Positions 13,601-26,706 of a stretch of 64,000 nt of DNA are shown here, piece after piece. Source of the DNA: Casuarina equisetifolia (lineage: Eukaryota; Streptophyta; Magnoliopsida; Fagales; Casuarinaceae); assembly GCA_028551475.1 (NCBI GenBank), contig CM052361.1, positions 5,897,501 through 5,961,500 on the forward strand. Reading direction: 5' to 3'. The position numbers were made by a program, and so were the translations under genes. Each line of letters starts with the position of its first letter. Position 1 is the first letter of the stretch. Below the pieces are notes generated by a model. The model saw nothing but the letters and a program-made list of their open reading frames with translations, did no database searches and was not told where the DNA came from.

Positions 13601-16600
13601 AACAGCAGTTTTGACTGGGGAGAAAAAAATAGAGCCAGATGCAAGGGGTTTAAACAGTAACTCATCTAGTTTCTCTTCGCCTCTGAAAAGAATTGTAAGT
13701 GAAGAATCTCCAACTTCTTCCCAGGGGTTCTCTACTGCAGTTGGCTCAAGAAAAGTAGGATCTCCTCTGTATTGGGCTGAAGTATATTGTAATAGGGAAA
13801 ACTTGACAGGAAAGTGGGTGCATGTTGATGTTGTCAATGCAGTTATCGATGGGGAGCAAAAGGTTGAAGCCATGTCTGCTGCATGCAAAACATCGTTGAG
13901 ATATATAGTTGCTTTTGCTGGGCAAGGGGCTAAAGATGTGACACGCAGGTTTTGCCTCCTTACGTTTGTCATTGCAGTCTAAATTGCTTTCTGATTCAGT
14001 TATTGGTTACCTTTGAGGATTCCATCAGCTTTCCCCAGAAAGAGTTTCTGAATGCACTATGTTTTGGCATGTTTTTGGTCCTTCAAAATCACAATGTATC
14101 GTGCAAAAATAATTGCATGGTAGATGTAGTATAAGAAACAAAAACTAAAGAAGTAGATAAATAAAGTTTGTGGGTTTTACCTAGAAAATTACAGGTTCTC
14201 ATCTTTCTAGAAGAATGTGCATGGATAATTTGAAATTGCTTGTGTGCCTAAAGAACATCCACACTTTTGGTTTAGGGGTGCTTAAGTAGAATGTGGAGAT
14301 TCATGAGCATTCTAATTAAATATCAATCTTTATTGCCGTAATTTTGAGAAGTCGTGGGATATTTTTGCTGAAATCCTCCAAAAGGAAATCTATGTATAAT
14401 ACCCATCAAACATTATGTCCTCTGCGAAGATTTAGCTTGGAGTTGCCTGAAGTTATCAATTATGTATTGTTAAATGTTAGCTAGTAATTAACTTGATCTA
14501 GAGCCAAATGTACAAGGTTAACACTGCGGATATTATTGGCTATTCTTGATCTTACTTTTGCACTATCAGATACGAGTTTCTTTGTTTGTTAACATGTACA
14601 TCCATGTAGGTTCCTTTTATACCTCACTTAACAACATGTGTTATCTGCCTCATTCTTGCCGCCTAAATAGCCAACAGCATAATAGTTAGTGTTTGTTTAA
14701 GAGTTGCTTGAGTCATGCTCAAACTAAATTGTTGCCTATTCTTACACCTCATTTTCTGAATTCCCAGGTGATTAGTTTCCAGCAGTGTTGTTGATACTAT
14801 TTTTAAAAACAAAACATATAAGATTTGTGAGGAATATGTTCACAACTGTGAATATACAAGGGCATGGAGCATATTAGAATCGGTTTAATCCATTTACTTG
14901 AGTTTACAAGATTGCTGCAGTAGTTTTTGTCGGAGTGGAAATCGGTTAAAGCAATCATATTGATCTCAGTAATTCGGGGTGGTACTAAATATGGGCATAT
15001 TGCAGGTATTGTTTGAAGTGGTACAAAATAGCATCAAGGCGAGTTAATTCAAATTGGTGGGACACAGTGTTAGCACCTCTGAAAGAGTTAGAGGCCATAG
15101 CCACTAGTGGAATGGTTCATATTGGAAAGCAACAAATTGATCCCTCAACTGAACAAGAGAAAGCAAAAGCATCTCTAACTCTGGATCCTGTTCCAGGCAG
15201 TGCCATCTCTGGGAAGTCAAGCTTAGAAATCTCAAAAGACAACGGCAACGAGACTGTTGTGCTGAATTCTGTTAGTAATTCTTTTGTTGCTACCAGGAGC
15301 ACTCTTGAAGACGTGGAGTTGGAAACTAGGGCATTAACTGAGCCTCTTCCAACCAATCAGCAGGTAGAGCGAACTGCCCTGGTTGGACTGGCGCGGTGGT
15401 AAAGTTTCTAACTTCTGGTTGTCTTAGAAAACTTGTTTTTACATTTTCAGGCCTACAAAAACCATCAACTTTATGCTATTGAAAGATGGCTTACTAAGTA
15501 TCAGATACTTCATCCAAAGGGTCCCATTCTTGGCTATTGTTCTGGCCATCCAGTTTATCCACGAACTTGTGTGCAAATGCTGAAGACTAAAGAAAGATGG
15601 TTGCGGGAAGGGCTGCAAATTAAAGCTAATGAGCATCCTGTAAAGGTTGATTCTAGCTTACATGACTCCACTGCTTTCTTTATTTGTGTTTCATTTCCAG
15701 TTAATATATATGTTCATTGAGTGATTTGTTCCCTCTGGCTAGGAGTTAAAACGTTCTATAAAGCTTCACAAAGTACAGGTTTGTGAAGATGATGAATCTG
15801 TTGGAGCTACTCATGAAGGAACTATAAAACTTTATGGGAAGTGGCAACTGGAACCATTGCATTTGCCTCGTGCTGTTAATGGAATTGTGCCAAAGGTGAA
15901 TTGTTATCTCATATAATAGTTGGTTATTGAAAATTATGGATCATATAAAAAAACATTAAACAAATGTTTTTTGCTTTTTGAGCAGTCGTCAAGTCTTATC
16001 TCTCGGAACTACTTTCTGAAAATGTTCCAACAGCCTTTAATTTGGATGGGGGGATTGTATGTAGACATGTTTTTGACGTCACACAGCCTTTTGAATTTTC
16101 AAGCCAGAATTTGGATGTGTGTTGATAATAGCTGCTCAAATGATTCTTACATGCATATAGGAACCCAAAGCTGGCTGCTATGATAACAAACTTAAGTCAT
16201 CCAGAACAGTAGAAAATGGTAGCAAATTTGAATTGCCATTGTCTACTTTCTGGTGTCAAGATTTATTTATTTATTGCCCTTTATTTATTTTTTTAATAAT
16301 ATCTATCGACAACTATTGCTTCACCCCCCAACACCACTGCCCCCTCCCCGCGCGCGGGTGGTGTGGTGGTGTGTAGTGGCAAGTGATAAAGACTGGATTT
16401 GGGTCCTTACCGTACAGTCTGTAAGGATGTGCACTGTTCCTTCGTGGCACTGGAAACTTGGTTATGGTAAGAATTCTCTGCTGCCCGTGTTCTAAGTTGA
16501 AGAACAAGATCTATGGCCTAGAGATTGTGCTAGAGAATTTATGTTTCCCACTTTTCATGTGGCAAAAGTAGTTGTATTGTGGGGTGTGGAATTTATCATG

Positions 16601-17659
16601 AAGCATTCTTTGGCTTTCCCTCTTATCATTTTCTGCTGATTGAATTATTTGACTTGTGAAAGTGCTACTTCTGTGTGGACCAGCTATATAAAGCCAGGCC
16701 CTTTTTGTCTGGTTCTCCAGCTCTTTATGAAGCTTTACTGTCACTTAATGCTAATTCATGTTTTGAAACCTAGAATGAACGTGGTCAAGTGGAAGTCTGG
16801 TCTGAGAAGTGTCTCCCTCCCGGGACAGTGCACTTGAGATTGCCAAGAGTGTTTTATGTTGCCAAGAGACTGGAGATTGATTATGCACCTGCAATGGTTG
16901 GTTTTGAATTCAGAAATGGACACTCGCACCCTGTCTTCGATGGTATTGTGGTGTGCACTGAGTTCAAGAATGCCATATTAGAGGTAACGTCTTGCAATTT
17001 TATGGATGGCTCGGGCCCTTGAGAGGACTTTGAAATCTAGGATACAACTTACAGTTTTAAAGGACTATTGATCTTTTGTCCTTATCCTCTTCTAAAGTCG
17101 CTTTTACATGAAAAATAAAACGTTGGTTCATACCGTTTTTACATGCATAAAAAACAACTTTCTGAACTTTCTGACAACTTCTTGTAACATGCTTTTAGTT
17201 CCTGAGTTCCATTTCCCAACTCATTTTATCTAATGGATCTCTGTCATCCAGGCATACGCAGAGGAAGAAGAAAAAAGAGAGGCCGAAGAGAAGAAAAGGA
17301 ATGAAACACAAGCTATTTCTAGGTGGTATCAGCTTCTTTCTTCCATCATAACCCGGCAAAGGTTGAACAGCCGCTATGGTGACAGCTCGTCGTCCCAAGC
17401 ATCTACTTGCATCAAAGATATGAATAACAATTTAAAGGCACCAGTTGATGAAGGTCATGAAGACAAGCAATCTCTAATATGCGAGCAAGAAGATTTTCAG
17501 CAAGCTAAGTCTGATGCTCCATCAGCTGCACTGCCTGTAGACCATGAGGATCACCATCAGCATGTGTTCTTGACAGAGGACCAGAATTTTGATGAGGAGA
17601 ATTTGGTGCTGATAAAGCGATGTCGTTGTGGATTCTCAGTTGAAGTAGAAGAACTGTAG
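7616..17659 (+). CDS. RAD4: DNA repair protein RAD4 / XPC homologue
   Basis: Nuclear damage-recognition factor of global nucleotide excision repair, acting with RAD23 and centrin (family knowledge). Fourteen exons: 7616-7658, 8362-8433, 8541-8662, 8884-9189, 9287-9379, 10181-10273, 10374-10475, 11491-11540, 13187-13948, 15006-15363, 15451-15645, 15743-15895, 16774-16983 and 17252-17659, giving 988 aa. The acidic DWEDGSIP stretch and the helical ELAELVHKVHLLCLLARGR block are typical of plant RAD4. The transglutaminase-like domain holds FVSILDVASLKP (about 295) and YWAEVYC (about 485). BHD1 starts at AYKNHQLYAIERWL (668), BHD2 covers exon 12 (733-783) and BHD3 covers exon 13 (784-853, ending PVFDGIVVC). 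The C-terminus carries a charged coil and ends near CRCGFSVEVEEL. Exon 1 is the weak point: its donor is GTACTC, and translation could instead start at the ATG at 8364. Confidence 0.93.
9511..9727. repeat. Tandem duplication (112-bp unit) in RAD4 intron 5
   Basis: Copy 1 is 9511-9622 and copy 2 is 9623-9727. Both begin TGAATAGGACCCAT and end in ACAATAGGGTGCATTATG. About ten mismatches separate them, so this is a fairly recent head-to-tail duplication. No splice site or coding change is involved. Confidence 0.9.
11541..13186 (+). other. Long intron 8 of RAD4
   Basis: This 1.65-kb intron splits the codon of the conserved TTR|FVS segment. It is AT-rich, and I see no embedded gene or recognisable transposon. 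Open frames here on either strand lack family similarity. Confidence 0.7.
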
Positions 17660-19089
17660 CACATAGTTGTTGCATAATGTAGAACAGAACTTGTGACCAT
17701 GTTCTACATTGTTGTTGTACTTGTTTTCATGTAAATATTTTTTGTAGATAACTGTTTCTCCATGGAAGGGAAAATTTTGAGAAATTATGTGTATCCTCTT
17801 TCTTGTTCAATGGTATCCCTCCAATTATTATGCAGCTCATTATAAACAAAGACTTTTTCACTTGTAATTATAGGATAGATAGCGACATTTTTCCTTTTAC
17901 TTTAGTTTCAAACAATGGTGGAATAGTAATAAGAACTTTTTTTTCCCTTATAATTTCAAGTAAATCTTTTCCTTATGGCTAAATCGTTCTAGTTTCAAAT
18001 TTGCTGAGAATAGTCGTAATGCAAAACGGTCGAATCAAGTTCAAACTTTGAAGCTTTTGAGTGACGACCCGCCGAAACCATTGAATCTTTCGGTGGACGA
18101 CTGAAAAAAGGTTATGAAACAGTCGCCACTTTTGGCTTCAAAAGTAACATTTAAAAACTTCCGCGCCGTTGTTACAGAAATCCCATCGTGCCGGCGGAAG
18201 ATCTCCGTCGGATTTGCAAGAGAGCCGAGTTGTGCAACGCACTAAGAATCTGTGTTCTTCCAAGAATTGCTTTGAAGCATGTAAAACTTTTTGGCAGATA
18301 ATACGATCAATAGTGGCCGCCTTAAGTACTCCCCCAACAATCCCTGTTTCTGTCCAGACAACGACTCATCTGCGACATGGGGCATGAACGAGCCATGAGG
18401 ACGACGCTATAAAGTCGTGGGTCACCAGTAGTTAACAGTTCCCTCATGGCTATAATGCACATTGAATCAAGCGAATATGCAAGCACCAGTCAATTCAGAA
18501 ACGGCATCACTCTCCATGGAAGCCATTTCCAACAACGTCCTGCCCCCACATGAAGTCACCCATGCAGAAGTGGGCCAAAGGACCTTCCGCACAGACACAG
18601 ACACCACCTACGGCTATGGATAAGACCCCATGAAAGAGGCACTTTCTTCGTACAATACGTGGTCTTATCAGTGGAAAAGAAAGTGCAACGTACAAGGTTC
18701 TGGCAGAATCATCGAGCTCGATACCAGGTTTATCTTCCTGACCACCTAGAATTTACGTACAAAATAGACTTTACAAGCCCAACCCCTGGGAACAGGAGCA
18801 CCCATTAATTAGCAAACAACAAAACTCACTTGCATTATCTTGAAATTCTAGTCCGATCATGCAATTGAGTGATACAAACACAAGAATTAAATAAATCTAA
18901 GGAGCACCATTAGTACTTGCCATATCCTGTGTTAAGATTAGAACCCAACAACGCTTTGACAGCAGCTACGTTACATTGTACATGCAATTACTCAGAAACA
19001 CATACACTAGGACTAACACGAACCCAAATCTACAAAGAAAGAGATGAAGACGAAGACGTTAAACACCCACTACCCACCATTGAAGAGTC
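17660..19089. other. Convergent spacer between RAD4 and HMGA 3' ends
   Basis: RAD4 (+) and HMGA (-) point toward each other across this 1.4 kb, so it holds both 3' UTRs. A G+C-richer patch at about 18050-18700 contains short open frames on both strands, none with recognisable similarity. No RNA gene was seen. Confidence 0.5.
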
Positions 19090-20594
19090 CTATTGTTGAA
19101 CACTCACTTCAGTCACTGCAGGCTTCACCTTTGGAGGCCGACCCCTCGGCCTTCCAGTAGACGTTGAAGCTGGCACTGTTGTTGTGGATCCTCCCAATCC
19201 TCCTGTAGGCCTTGCCATCTTCCTCGGCCGCCCTCTTGGCCTCCCACTGCCTGTCGAGCTCTTCACCTTGGTTGACTTCGGAGGTGCATTAGGGTCCTTA
19301 GGCGGGCGACCTCTAGGCCTTGCCGGAGTCAGATCCAACTGTGGCGGCGGAACCTTTGGCTTTGGTGGCCTGCCACGTCCCCGCCTAGGAGGCGCATTTG
19401 GGTCCGGCTTCATGTAGTTGTTTTTCCAGAAGACAAGCTCTCCACTCTCTTTCATTCTGTTGAGGTGGTGCGTCAGGTTTGTTGAATGCTCAGGCAGATC
19501 CCCGTATGTCGCCTCAATGTGCTTTGATATTGACGATTTGTTCGAGCCATTCTTGTCGTTTAATGCCTCAATTGCTTTCAATATCATCTGGAAAGCCAAA
19601 AACCAGGCTTATATCATAGCTTGCCATCATCATTTCTTTCTCTTTCAACTTGCATGATTAAGAAAATGACCGATTTGCAGAAGGGTTTGTAGAAAAAATC
19701 AAGTACGGTTAGGTATTGACAATTTATTCGTGCGGTTGTCGTCATTCACTGAAAATCACCTGGAAATCTTTGTTTCTTCTACCTTTTTTTTTGTGTGGGT
19801 GAGAAAAAAAGTTGGTGCTTTAGGTTAAGGGTCAGTATCAAAACCAAGTATCATAATGAATTGTTTGGTCATTCTTATAGATTTTCTTATTCTCCTGGGG
19901 GTTACTTCTAAAAGATGGAAGAACAAGCTTGATAGCATCATTTGGCAAAAACGAATACAATACAAATTCAGATTGATGAGGAAAAACTGTGAATCGCGCA
20001 TGAAAGGTGGTGAGGAAACAGTACTCTTAAAAAAGGTTTGGACTCTTGGGCAACAAAATTGTCCATGGGAATGAAGAAAGTGGAACTTAAGTAACAAGAA
20101 CCAAAGCACTTATTTCGATTTCTACAAGAACTTCTATCTTCTTTCCGGTGTTACCCAAAATTGGAAAGAAGTAGCATAAACCAAGGAAATAAAGATCAAG
20201 TGGAGCACATTACCATAAGAAGCAATAAAAATTAAACCCATTTCTTTGGCCAAATTTTTTTAGAAGATTAAGCACAAGTAGCAGAACCCAAATCAATAGT
20301 CCACCATGACAGAGAGTATAAAAATGAGGATCAAAAGGATAATTCAGAAAAATCTACCCAAAAAAAAAAAAGAAGATAAAAAAAGAAGGAAGACCCAAAT
20401 TATTGCAACCCAAAACAATTTAAATCAACCAGAGTTCAACCCAGGTGAGAAAACACAGAACTCTAAAATTTGTCGAGATGGGAAAAAAAAAAAAAAAGTT
20501 ACTTCTTTCTACTCTCTAGATTTGTAGGGATAGAAAGGTGTACCTCTGGATAAGGCGGGACTGATTTAGACTCGTTACCGTCTTGAGCCGCCAT
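19090..20594 (-). CDS. HMGA: HMGA-type DNA-binding protein (H15 domain + four AT-hooks)
   Basis: Plant HMG-I/Y chromatin protein that binds the minor groove of AT-rich DNA. Two exons: 20544-20594 (17 codons, MAAQDGNESKSVPPYPE) and 19090-19587, giving 182 aa. The exon junction PPYPE|MILKAIEALNDKNGS is the conserved start of the linker-histone H1/H5 globular domain, which runs to about residue 77 (FWKNNYMK). Four AT-hook cores (RGRP) follow at about residues 87-90, 109-112, 135-138 and 165-168, each in a proline- and lysine-rich context. The intron is 956 bp. Length and domain order match plant HMGA proteins. The minus-strand leader lies just right of 20594. Confidence 0.95.
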
Positions 20595-20719
20595 GAAAAT
20601 TGAGAGAAGCTTTTGCTTTTGGAGGCCTCAGAGAGTCCGAGAACCGAAGCAGAGCTCCAGCTACGATACCAGAGGCCTTCGTTCAAAATCCCACGACTCG
20701 ACAGTTTGATTTGGGCAAA

Positions 20720-21700
20720 GAATTCAGGGTTGGATTTAAAGCAATAATTCCAAAAAAAACAAAACTAATAATATTTTTTTAATTGACGGCTGGGAATGCC
20801 GAAGTGGATGACGATCGGACGGGCATGGATAGATCGGTACAGGCTGCGCACGGATCGATGACGTGGGGGCTTACCTTATTTTTAATCAATTTTGAATTTC
20901 GTTAAGCGTTGAAATGACCGAGCTGCCCTTCCTTTCGCGTATGGATGAGGTTTAGGGTAGCCATCGTGTGGCCCCCACCCACCAACAAAGATATTCAGAT
21001 CTGAAGTCTTTCGTGATCTTATCCGTGGAGGGTCCGAAATGGTAACCAGATTTGAAAATGACCCTTGTAACTCGTGCCACAACATCCCCACACGTGTGTA
21101 CTGTTGGTCTCGGATTCATTTAATTGGGATGAAACCTTAGTTTTTAATTAATTGGCACGTAGACTATTATCATTACTGGATATATTTTTCGATAATCTTA
21201 CAAGTTTTGTGTTATTTAATAAATTGTTCATAGGCTACTCTAAGATCCACGCCTTTTGATATCAAAACTAGACTGCAAAAGACTAGTATGTCATCAACAT
21301 AGGGGCCTAGAAGCATGATTATTTAGGCTCATGTGTCTCGTGACCATTTAAGGGAATAGATTTTATCAAACTCTTTTAAGCCATAGTTTTATGTTATTGT
21401 TTAATTCCATGGAGAGACTTAAACAATATGCATATCTTTTGCTTAGATTATTCCTTATAAATTTCAATTCTTTAGCTTCATAATTCAAAATTTTTGTTTT
21501 CACATTCATTTGATGAATTTCAAACTTATGGATGATTGCTAAGACAACTGAAGTTTTATAGAAACAATCCTGCTAACTAGTGCCTACCTCTTGTTTCCAA
21601 ATTTTTGCTATTATTGCTACCTTAAAATTTTCTATATCTTTATCCATTGTTGTTTTTTATTTCTATTATTTATTCAGTCCAATGCTTTAATTAGTTTGTA
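20720..21700. other. HMGA upstream region
   Basis: This includes the HMGA promoter side (20600-21100, moderately G+C rich), then AT-rich spacer. No gene is supported. Confidence 0.45.
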
Positions 21701-22446
21701 CATCTTTCAAAGCAATCACATATAAAGGTAGTCCTGAGAGTGCTGAGATAAGTTAAAGTTGTCTAGAACTTAGCCTTCTATTCTCTTCCCCATTTAAATA
21801 AGCATTAATTGGCTTCTATGACTTTGATTCCAAAAAGTGCCTAATTTTAAATCTTTCACCAAATCTAAGTGTCAAGCATAGTTCTCACTACAGTGTGCAT
21901 ATAGTATCAAATATGATTTTTCATAAGAGAATAAAGTACATAAAAATTAATTGTCATTATTTTGTGAAAACATGTACATGAAAGCTTGATGCACACTCAC
22001 GAAATAAAGACTACAAATAACTTGCAAATATACAACAAAGGCTTTGTATAGTAGGTAATATCAATACTTTCTATCAAAGTTCATAATATTTAATTTATAC
22101 TAATCTCTAACTTGAGACAATTATTAAGTCAATTGATATTATTTCCTTTAGCCCTTCTTATATTAAGCCTTATGTTGTGGCCAAACCCATTCTTTTATTG
22201 TTGTACATGTAATACCTATACAAAATAGGAATATGATTATTATTTTTTTTTACACATGTATGATAGTTATAAGTTAGGATAATTGTATAAAGCATTTTAC
22301 TTCAAATTTTTAAATCTAAGATAGAAAACCCCTAAGGTGTCCCTAGCTCCTTTTTGCAATCTTTCTTCACGATGCATGTTGCTACCTTTAACTTGCACAA
22401 TTTTTTTTCCCCCTACATCACTCTTATTTCCATTTCATCTTGTAAA

Positions 22447-22885
22447 ATGATATGTAACAAGTCTAACAATTGAGCGAAAAGGCCATAACCTATTGGATTA
22501 ATGAGCTTAATTATTTTTGAATATTATCACCCACTAAACCCTTATTAGCCTAAAATGTCTCAAGCCCCCATAAGCTTGTAACAATTCCACCACTCTTTTG
22601 ATTCGATGCCTTGGCAACCCATTCCACTAAGTGGCTCCACTAGGCAATTCCACTCTAGCCCCACATGCAAGTAGCCCTTTCTATAGGTCACCCTTTATGT
22701 GGTTTAAACTTGAGATGTAAGACTTTGCTTTGATATCAATGGTAACGAGTCTAACCATTGAGTGAAAAGGCTATGATTTTATGGATTTGTGAGCTTAATT
22801 ACTTTTGAATATCATCACTCACTAGGTCCCCATAAGCTTAGAGTGTCCTAAACCCTTATAAGCCCATAACATGGTATTTAATTGG
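22447..22885. repeat. Repeat pair inside the Copia fossil (left)
   Basis: The block around 22447-22590 (GTCTAACAATTGAGCGAAAAGG...GAGCTTAATTA) recurs at about 22740-22885 (GTCTAACCATTGAGTGAAAAGG...), about 290 bp apart. This may be a nested element or an internal duplication. I do not recognise the family. Confidence 0.7.
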
Positions 22886-23714
22886 TTTTCATTGTAAAAT
22901 GTGTATCTTTGCATCTTGAAAAACACATGAGAACAAGTCAATGTACTTTCCAATTTGTTTCTATTAGTATTTACTTTGATGCTTGTTATAAAAGCATAGT
23001 CACATTATTGGAGTCCTTTCCTACAAGAACTAAGAAGACAAGTACTTTTTGGCATTATTAGAGGTGAAGATTCTCTCAAGGCATTTAAGCATTGATTGTA
23101 ACTAGATATATAAGATAAAATATTTGACAAATAGGAGCATTAGAAGGTACAAGACACATTTAATGGCCAATAAATTTAGATAGCAAGAATGTGTAAACTT
23201 TTACAAGATCTTCTTCTATATGGCTTAACACTATTAGATCCATCATTTATCTTGTGGCTATCACATATGGCCATTACATTAGTTGGATATTGAGAATGTG
23301 TTTCTACATGAGAACTTGTTGAAGGAGGTTTATATAAATCTATCACCTAGTATTCATACTCAAAGAAAAAAGTATGGTTTGTTGACTTTAAAAAGCTACC
23401 TATGGGGCAAAATTTCCTTTGCATCAATAATATGTAAAATTCTAAGAAGCACTTCTTGTTATGGGATTTGACCAATTTAGACATAACTATACATTATTCG
23501 CTAGGAGACAAGACAATATCTTTATCACTTTACTTATTTATGTTTATGGCATTTTAGATATAGGTAATAATAATGCCACTATATCAAATTTGAAGAAGTA
23601 ACTTCATTCTAACTACCATATGAAGGACTTGGGTTTGTTCAAGTTCTTCATGAGCATAGTGATAGCTTATTCTGAAGACATGATCAATTAAGATCACTAA
23701 AAAATATCATTGTA

Positions 23715-24350
23715 TCAAAAGTTATAATTATTATCTAAGAAATCTTATTATCTTAATGTAATTAGGAACCAAATGAACCATTCGAGCTCAAGCATTTAGG
23801 CTAGTCCACTTAGGCGCCTTTGACACCAAGCCCACCATAAGCCTCATTTTGCAACTAAACCTTGGTAGTGTATAGCCTCATACCAAGTGATAGGCAAAAA
23901 TGAGAAGTTGCACCAATATTTTACTTTGGTGTCACGAATTGGGTGATTAGTCTCATTTGAGTACAAGATAATGCTAACTTTTATAAAATCAACAATCACA
24001 TCCTTAGCACTTGTCAAAACTTAAACTCATGATCTCACTTTAATATCAATTGTTAGATGCATACCATTAAGCCAAAAGTTATAACTATTAGTTGAGGTAA
24101 AACCTTAGCATCTTATCTTCATCATAAGCAGATTAACCACTTGGCTAGCCCACCAAGGCTCTCTTTACACCACACTTAACATATGTCCCCATTGTAGCTA
24201 AACCTTTGTGGCATAAACCCCCACAATAAGTGGTGAGTGGACATGAAGGGTTACACTAGTATTTTACTCTAATGCCTTGAGTTAGGTGGCTAGTTCTATT
24301 CGAACATAAAGTAACACTAACTTGTAAAAAGTCAATAGAATCTACTTGTG
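23715..24350. repeat. Repeat pair inside the Copia fossil (right)
   Basis: A block of about 270 bp at 23715-23985 recurs, diverged, at 24075-24350. Shared pieces include AAAAGTTATAA, GGCTAG(T)CC and ATTTTACT...AGT(T)AGGTGGCTAGT-like ends. It probably comes from a nested repeat with its own ends or a duplication within the element. Family not recognised. Confidence 0.6.
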
Positions 24351-25464
24351 TTAGCATAGTGTACGTTAGAACTCATTTTTTAAAGGGGTTATCAAACTCT
24401 AAATCCTTTATAATTTCCATAGAACAAAATAAGAAAATGATATTTATAGAGTTCAATATTATAGTGTCTAATAAATAATAGGGTCCGCTTGTTGATGTTT
24501 TTGCACCGTACAAAAGGTTGGTAAGCATATTAATATACCTCACCATCATGAGATCAAAAATCAATTACTCAACCTAGCTCCTCATCCAATTTGTACGTGC
24601 TCTGAAAAAGTCGCATTTGGAGGCAATCCTAAGAGTGTGGATATATATTAAAATTAGTTTAGAACTTGGTTTTCTACTCCTTCATCATCCCTATTGGTGT
24701 TCACCGCTTTTGTAACTACAATTGGGAAAAATGCCCCATCTTGAGACACTTGACCATGGTGTATTGTGTAAAATTCTAAGATTCTTTGATATTGTGGAAG
24801 ATAGAGAAATAAACTACCATTTCTAAATCTTCCACTGAATCCAAATAGTAAGTTATGGATTTCATGGTGTGCAAGATTATTCGGATTCTTGGATTATAAA
24901 AAAAAGTGTGTAATTCTTTTGCGGTTCATTTCTTTATATTGCAATAATAAAGCAACATTACATGTAGCAAGCAATCTAATTTTTTATGAAAGAACAATAC
25001 ACATAGAGATTACCATTTTGTGCGAGAAAGTTAAAGGATTAATATGACTTATCACATAGAGACTACGGAGCAACTTGCAAATCTACTTACAAGGGCTTTG
25101 TACAATAGGCAACAACAACACTTGTTATTCAAGCTCGTAATATTTGATTTGTATAAATCTTTAGCTTAAGAAAGTGCATTACGTGGTCTGATATTTTTTC
25201 CTTTACCTTTCTCACTTGAGGCCTCATGTTGGGGTACCCATTCCTTTGCTTTATCGTTGTGCATGTGATACTTGTATAGAATGCGAATACGGTTAGCATT
25301 TAATTTTATCTATGTAAGACTTACAAGTTATGATAACTATGTAAAGCAATTTGCTAGACATTTTTGAGTCTAAGACAACAGAGCCCTTGGGCATCCCACC
25401 TCTTCTTTGCACTCTTTATTCAAAGTGCATGATACTCTCATTTCCGCTGCATCTCTTAACACTT

Positions 25465-26706
25465 AGATTCTGACCTACATGGAGTCCTGTATAGTTGTAG
25501 TTGTGACTGTTGGGACTAGAACATTGTCAAAGTAGTAAACCCATTAAGGTGTTGCTATACTTGGGAACTTGGCTCCCTTTGAGGCATAAAAATGGAGATG
25601 TACCTTCAAATAGAGCGCTAGTTCCATGGTTTTATTAACTTAGTGTCCACACGGTGTTGCTTAACCCAAATGCTGCTTCAAGTCTATTAGAATTATCCAT
25701 ACGCTTCTTTTTCTGCCAGTAGCTTAATCATGGGGATGTGACTGAACAGTGTAATTTATACATCTAGCCAAAAAGGTTAAAAATTTGGGAAAGGCACAAA
25801 TTAGACTCTTCTCGTTTTGGCCTTATTAACGAGGACAACATGTTAGTCTCGGAGAACCATCAATGACAGTGTCTGACTGGACAGACTGCTATGAACAACC
25901 TTTACTAGCAAAAGAAATTACCCTTAGCAGCTTAACTGCTAGTAATTTATCACTGGGCAAATAAATACTACGGAATGGAGGATTTCTGCCACATGCGTTG
26001 TAAAGCTTGAACGATGAAAGCAACTAGAGCATTAATGAAAACCCCTCATTCATAAATACAGACAGCTGATACACGTATACAAATAATTCTGGCCACCAGA
26101 AAATGAAAGCCGGTCTGAACTTTAACAACGAAAATATTAGGAGAAGAAATTTTTTCTTTTCTCCTTCCAGTTCTCCCCTCTCACATCCTTTAAGAAGGAA
26201 CTGGAACAAACTGTAAAAGAGAAGAGAAAAGGTAAATAAAAATGGAGACCCAAGTAGCCTGCCTGCGCATGAGGTCAGACACAGAAGAAACTCCTCTAAT
26301 CCTCCACAGTTGCTCAGGAAAAAGGTGGTAATAAGCAGGTCCCGCAAAATCTTAGGCCTTTCATCAAGCTTGTAATAGTGCCAATTCCAAAAGCAAAAAT
26401 TGAAAGCAGACTTCAGATTCTGAAGCCTGCATCTCATGCACCAATTTAAACAAACCATACCAGGAATGTCGCTCTCCATCAAGCGACTTCCTGGCACCAG
26501 AAGGCAGTCTTTGCCCAGTTTCAAGTGGTTTGGCCAACCACTTGCATCCACAGAGCCATCTTGCTCACCTCTGAGAAAAAATCTGCATTTGTCAAACAAA
26601 TTCATCATATACAAGTACTAGTTTCATGTGCCATGGAAAATAATGGATTGAAAAAAAGATTAACTATGACTCTTGTAAGTGTCCTTTGTGGTAGACATTT
26701 GCAACT
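25465..26706. other. 3' side of the myosin-binding gene and spacer
   Basis: The right part (about 26000-26706) is probably the MYOB 3' UTR, possibly with a 3' UTR intron ending near 26600. A 196-codon open frame (26024-26614, -) has an odd, aromatic-rich composition and no recognisable similarity. The left part (25465-25990) is spacer. Confidence 0.45.

Larger units (their letters stand above)
21715..25460 (+). mobile_element. Fossil Ty1-Copia-like LTR retroelement
   Basis: Two diverged direct repeats flank about 2.1 kb and are read as LTRs. The 5' copy is about 21715-22450 and the 3' copy about 24605-25460. They share, for example, the run AACTTGCAAAT...GGCTTTGTA near 22020 and 25070, and GTCCCTAGCTCC/CATCCCACCTCTT-like ends. 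The interior holds a remnant at about 23230-23710 that resembles the Copia reverse transcriptase region, oriented plus. It is badly broken, with many disruptions and most of the polyprotein absent. The LTRs look only about 70-75 % alike by eye, so the insertion is old. Exact ends and the target duplication were not found. Two other repeat pairs lie inside (see separate entries). Confidence 0.7.

Noticed and set aside
13225-13972. Open frames in other frames across the large RAD4 exon
   Set aside because: The plus frame carrying YWAEVYC and the transglutaminase region is the real one.
19184-19657. Plus-strand frames over the HMGA exon
   Set aside because: They are antisense to the AT-hook repeats. 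Their proline- and glycine-rich look comes from that.
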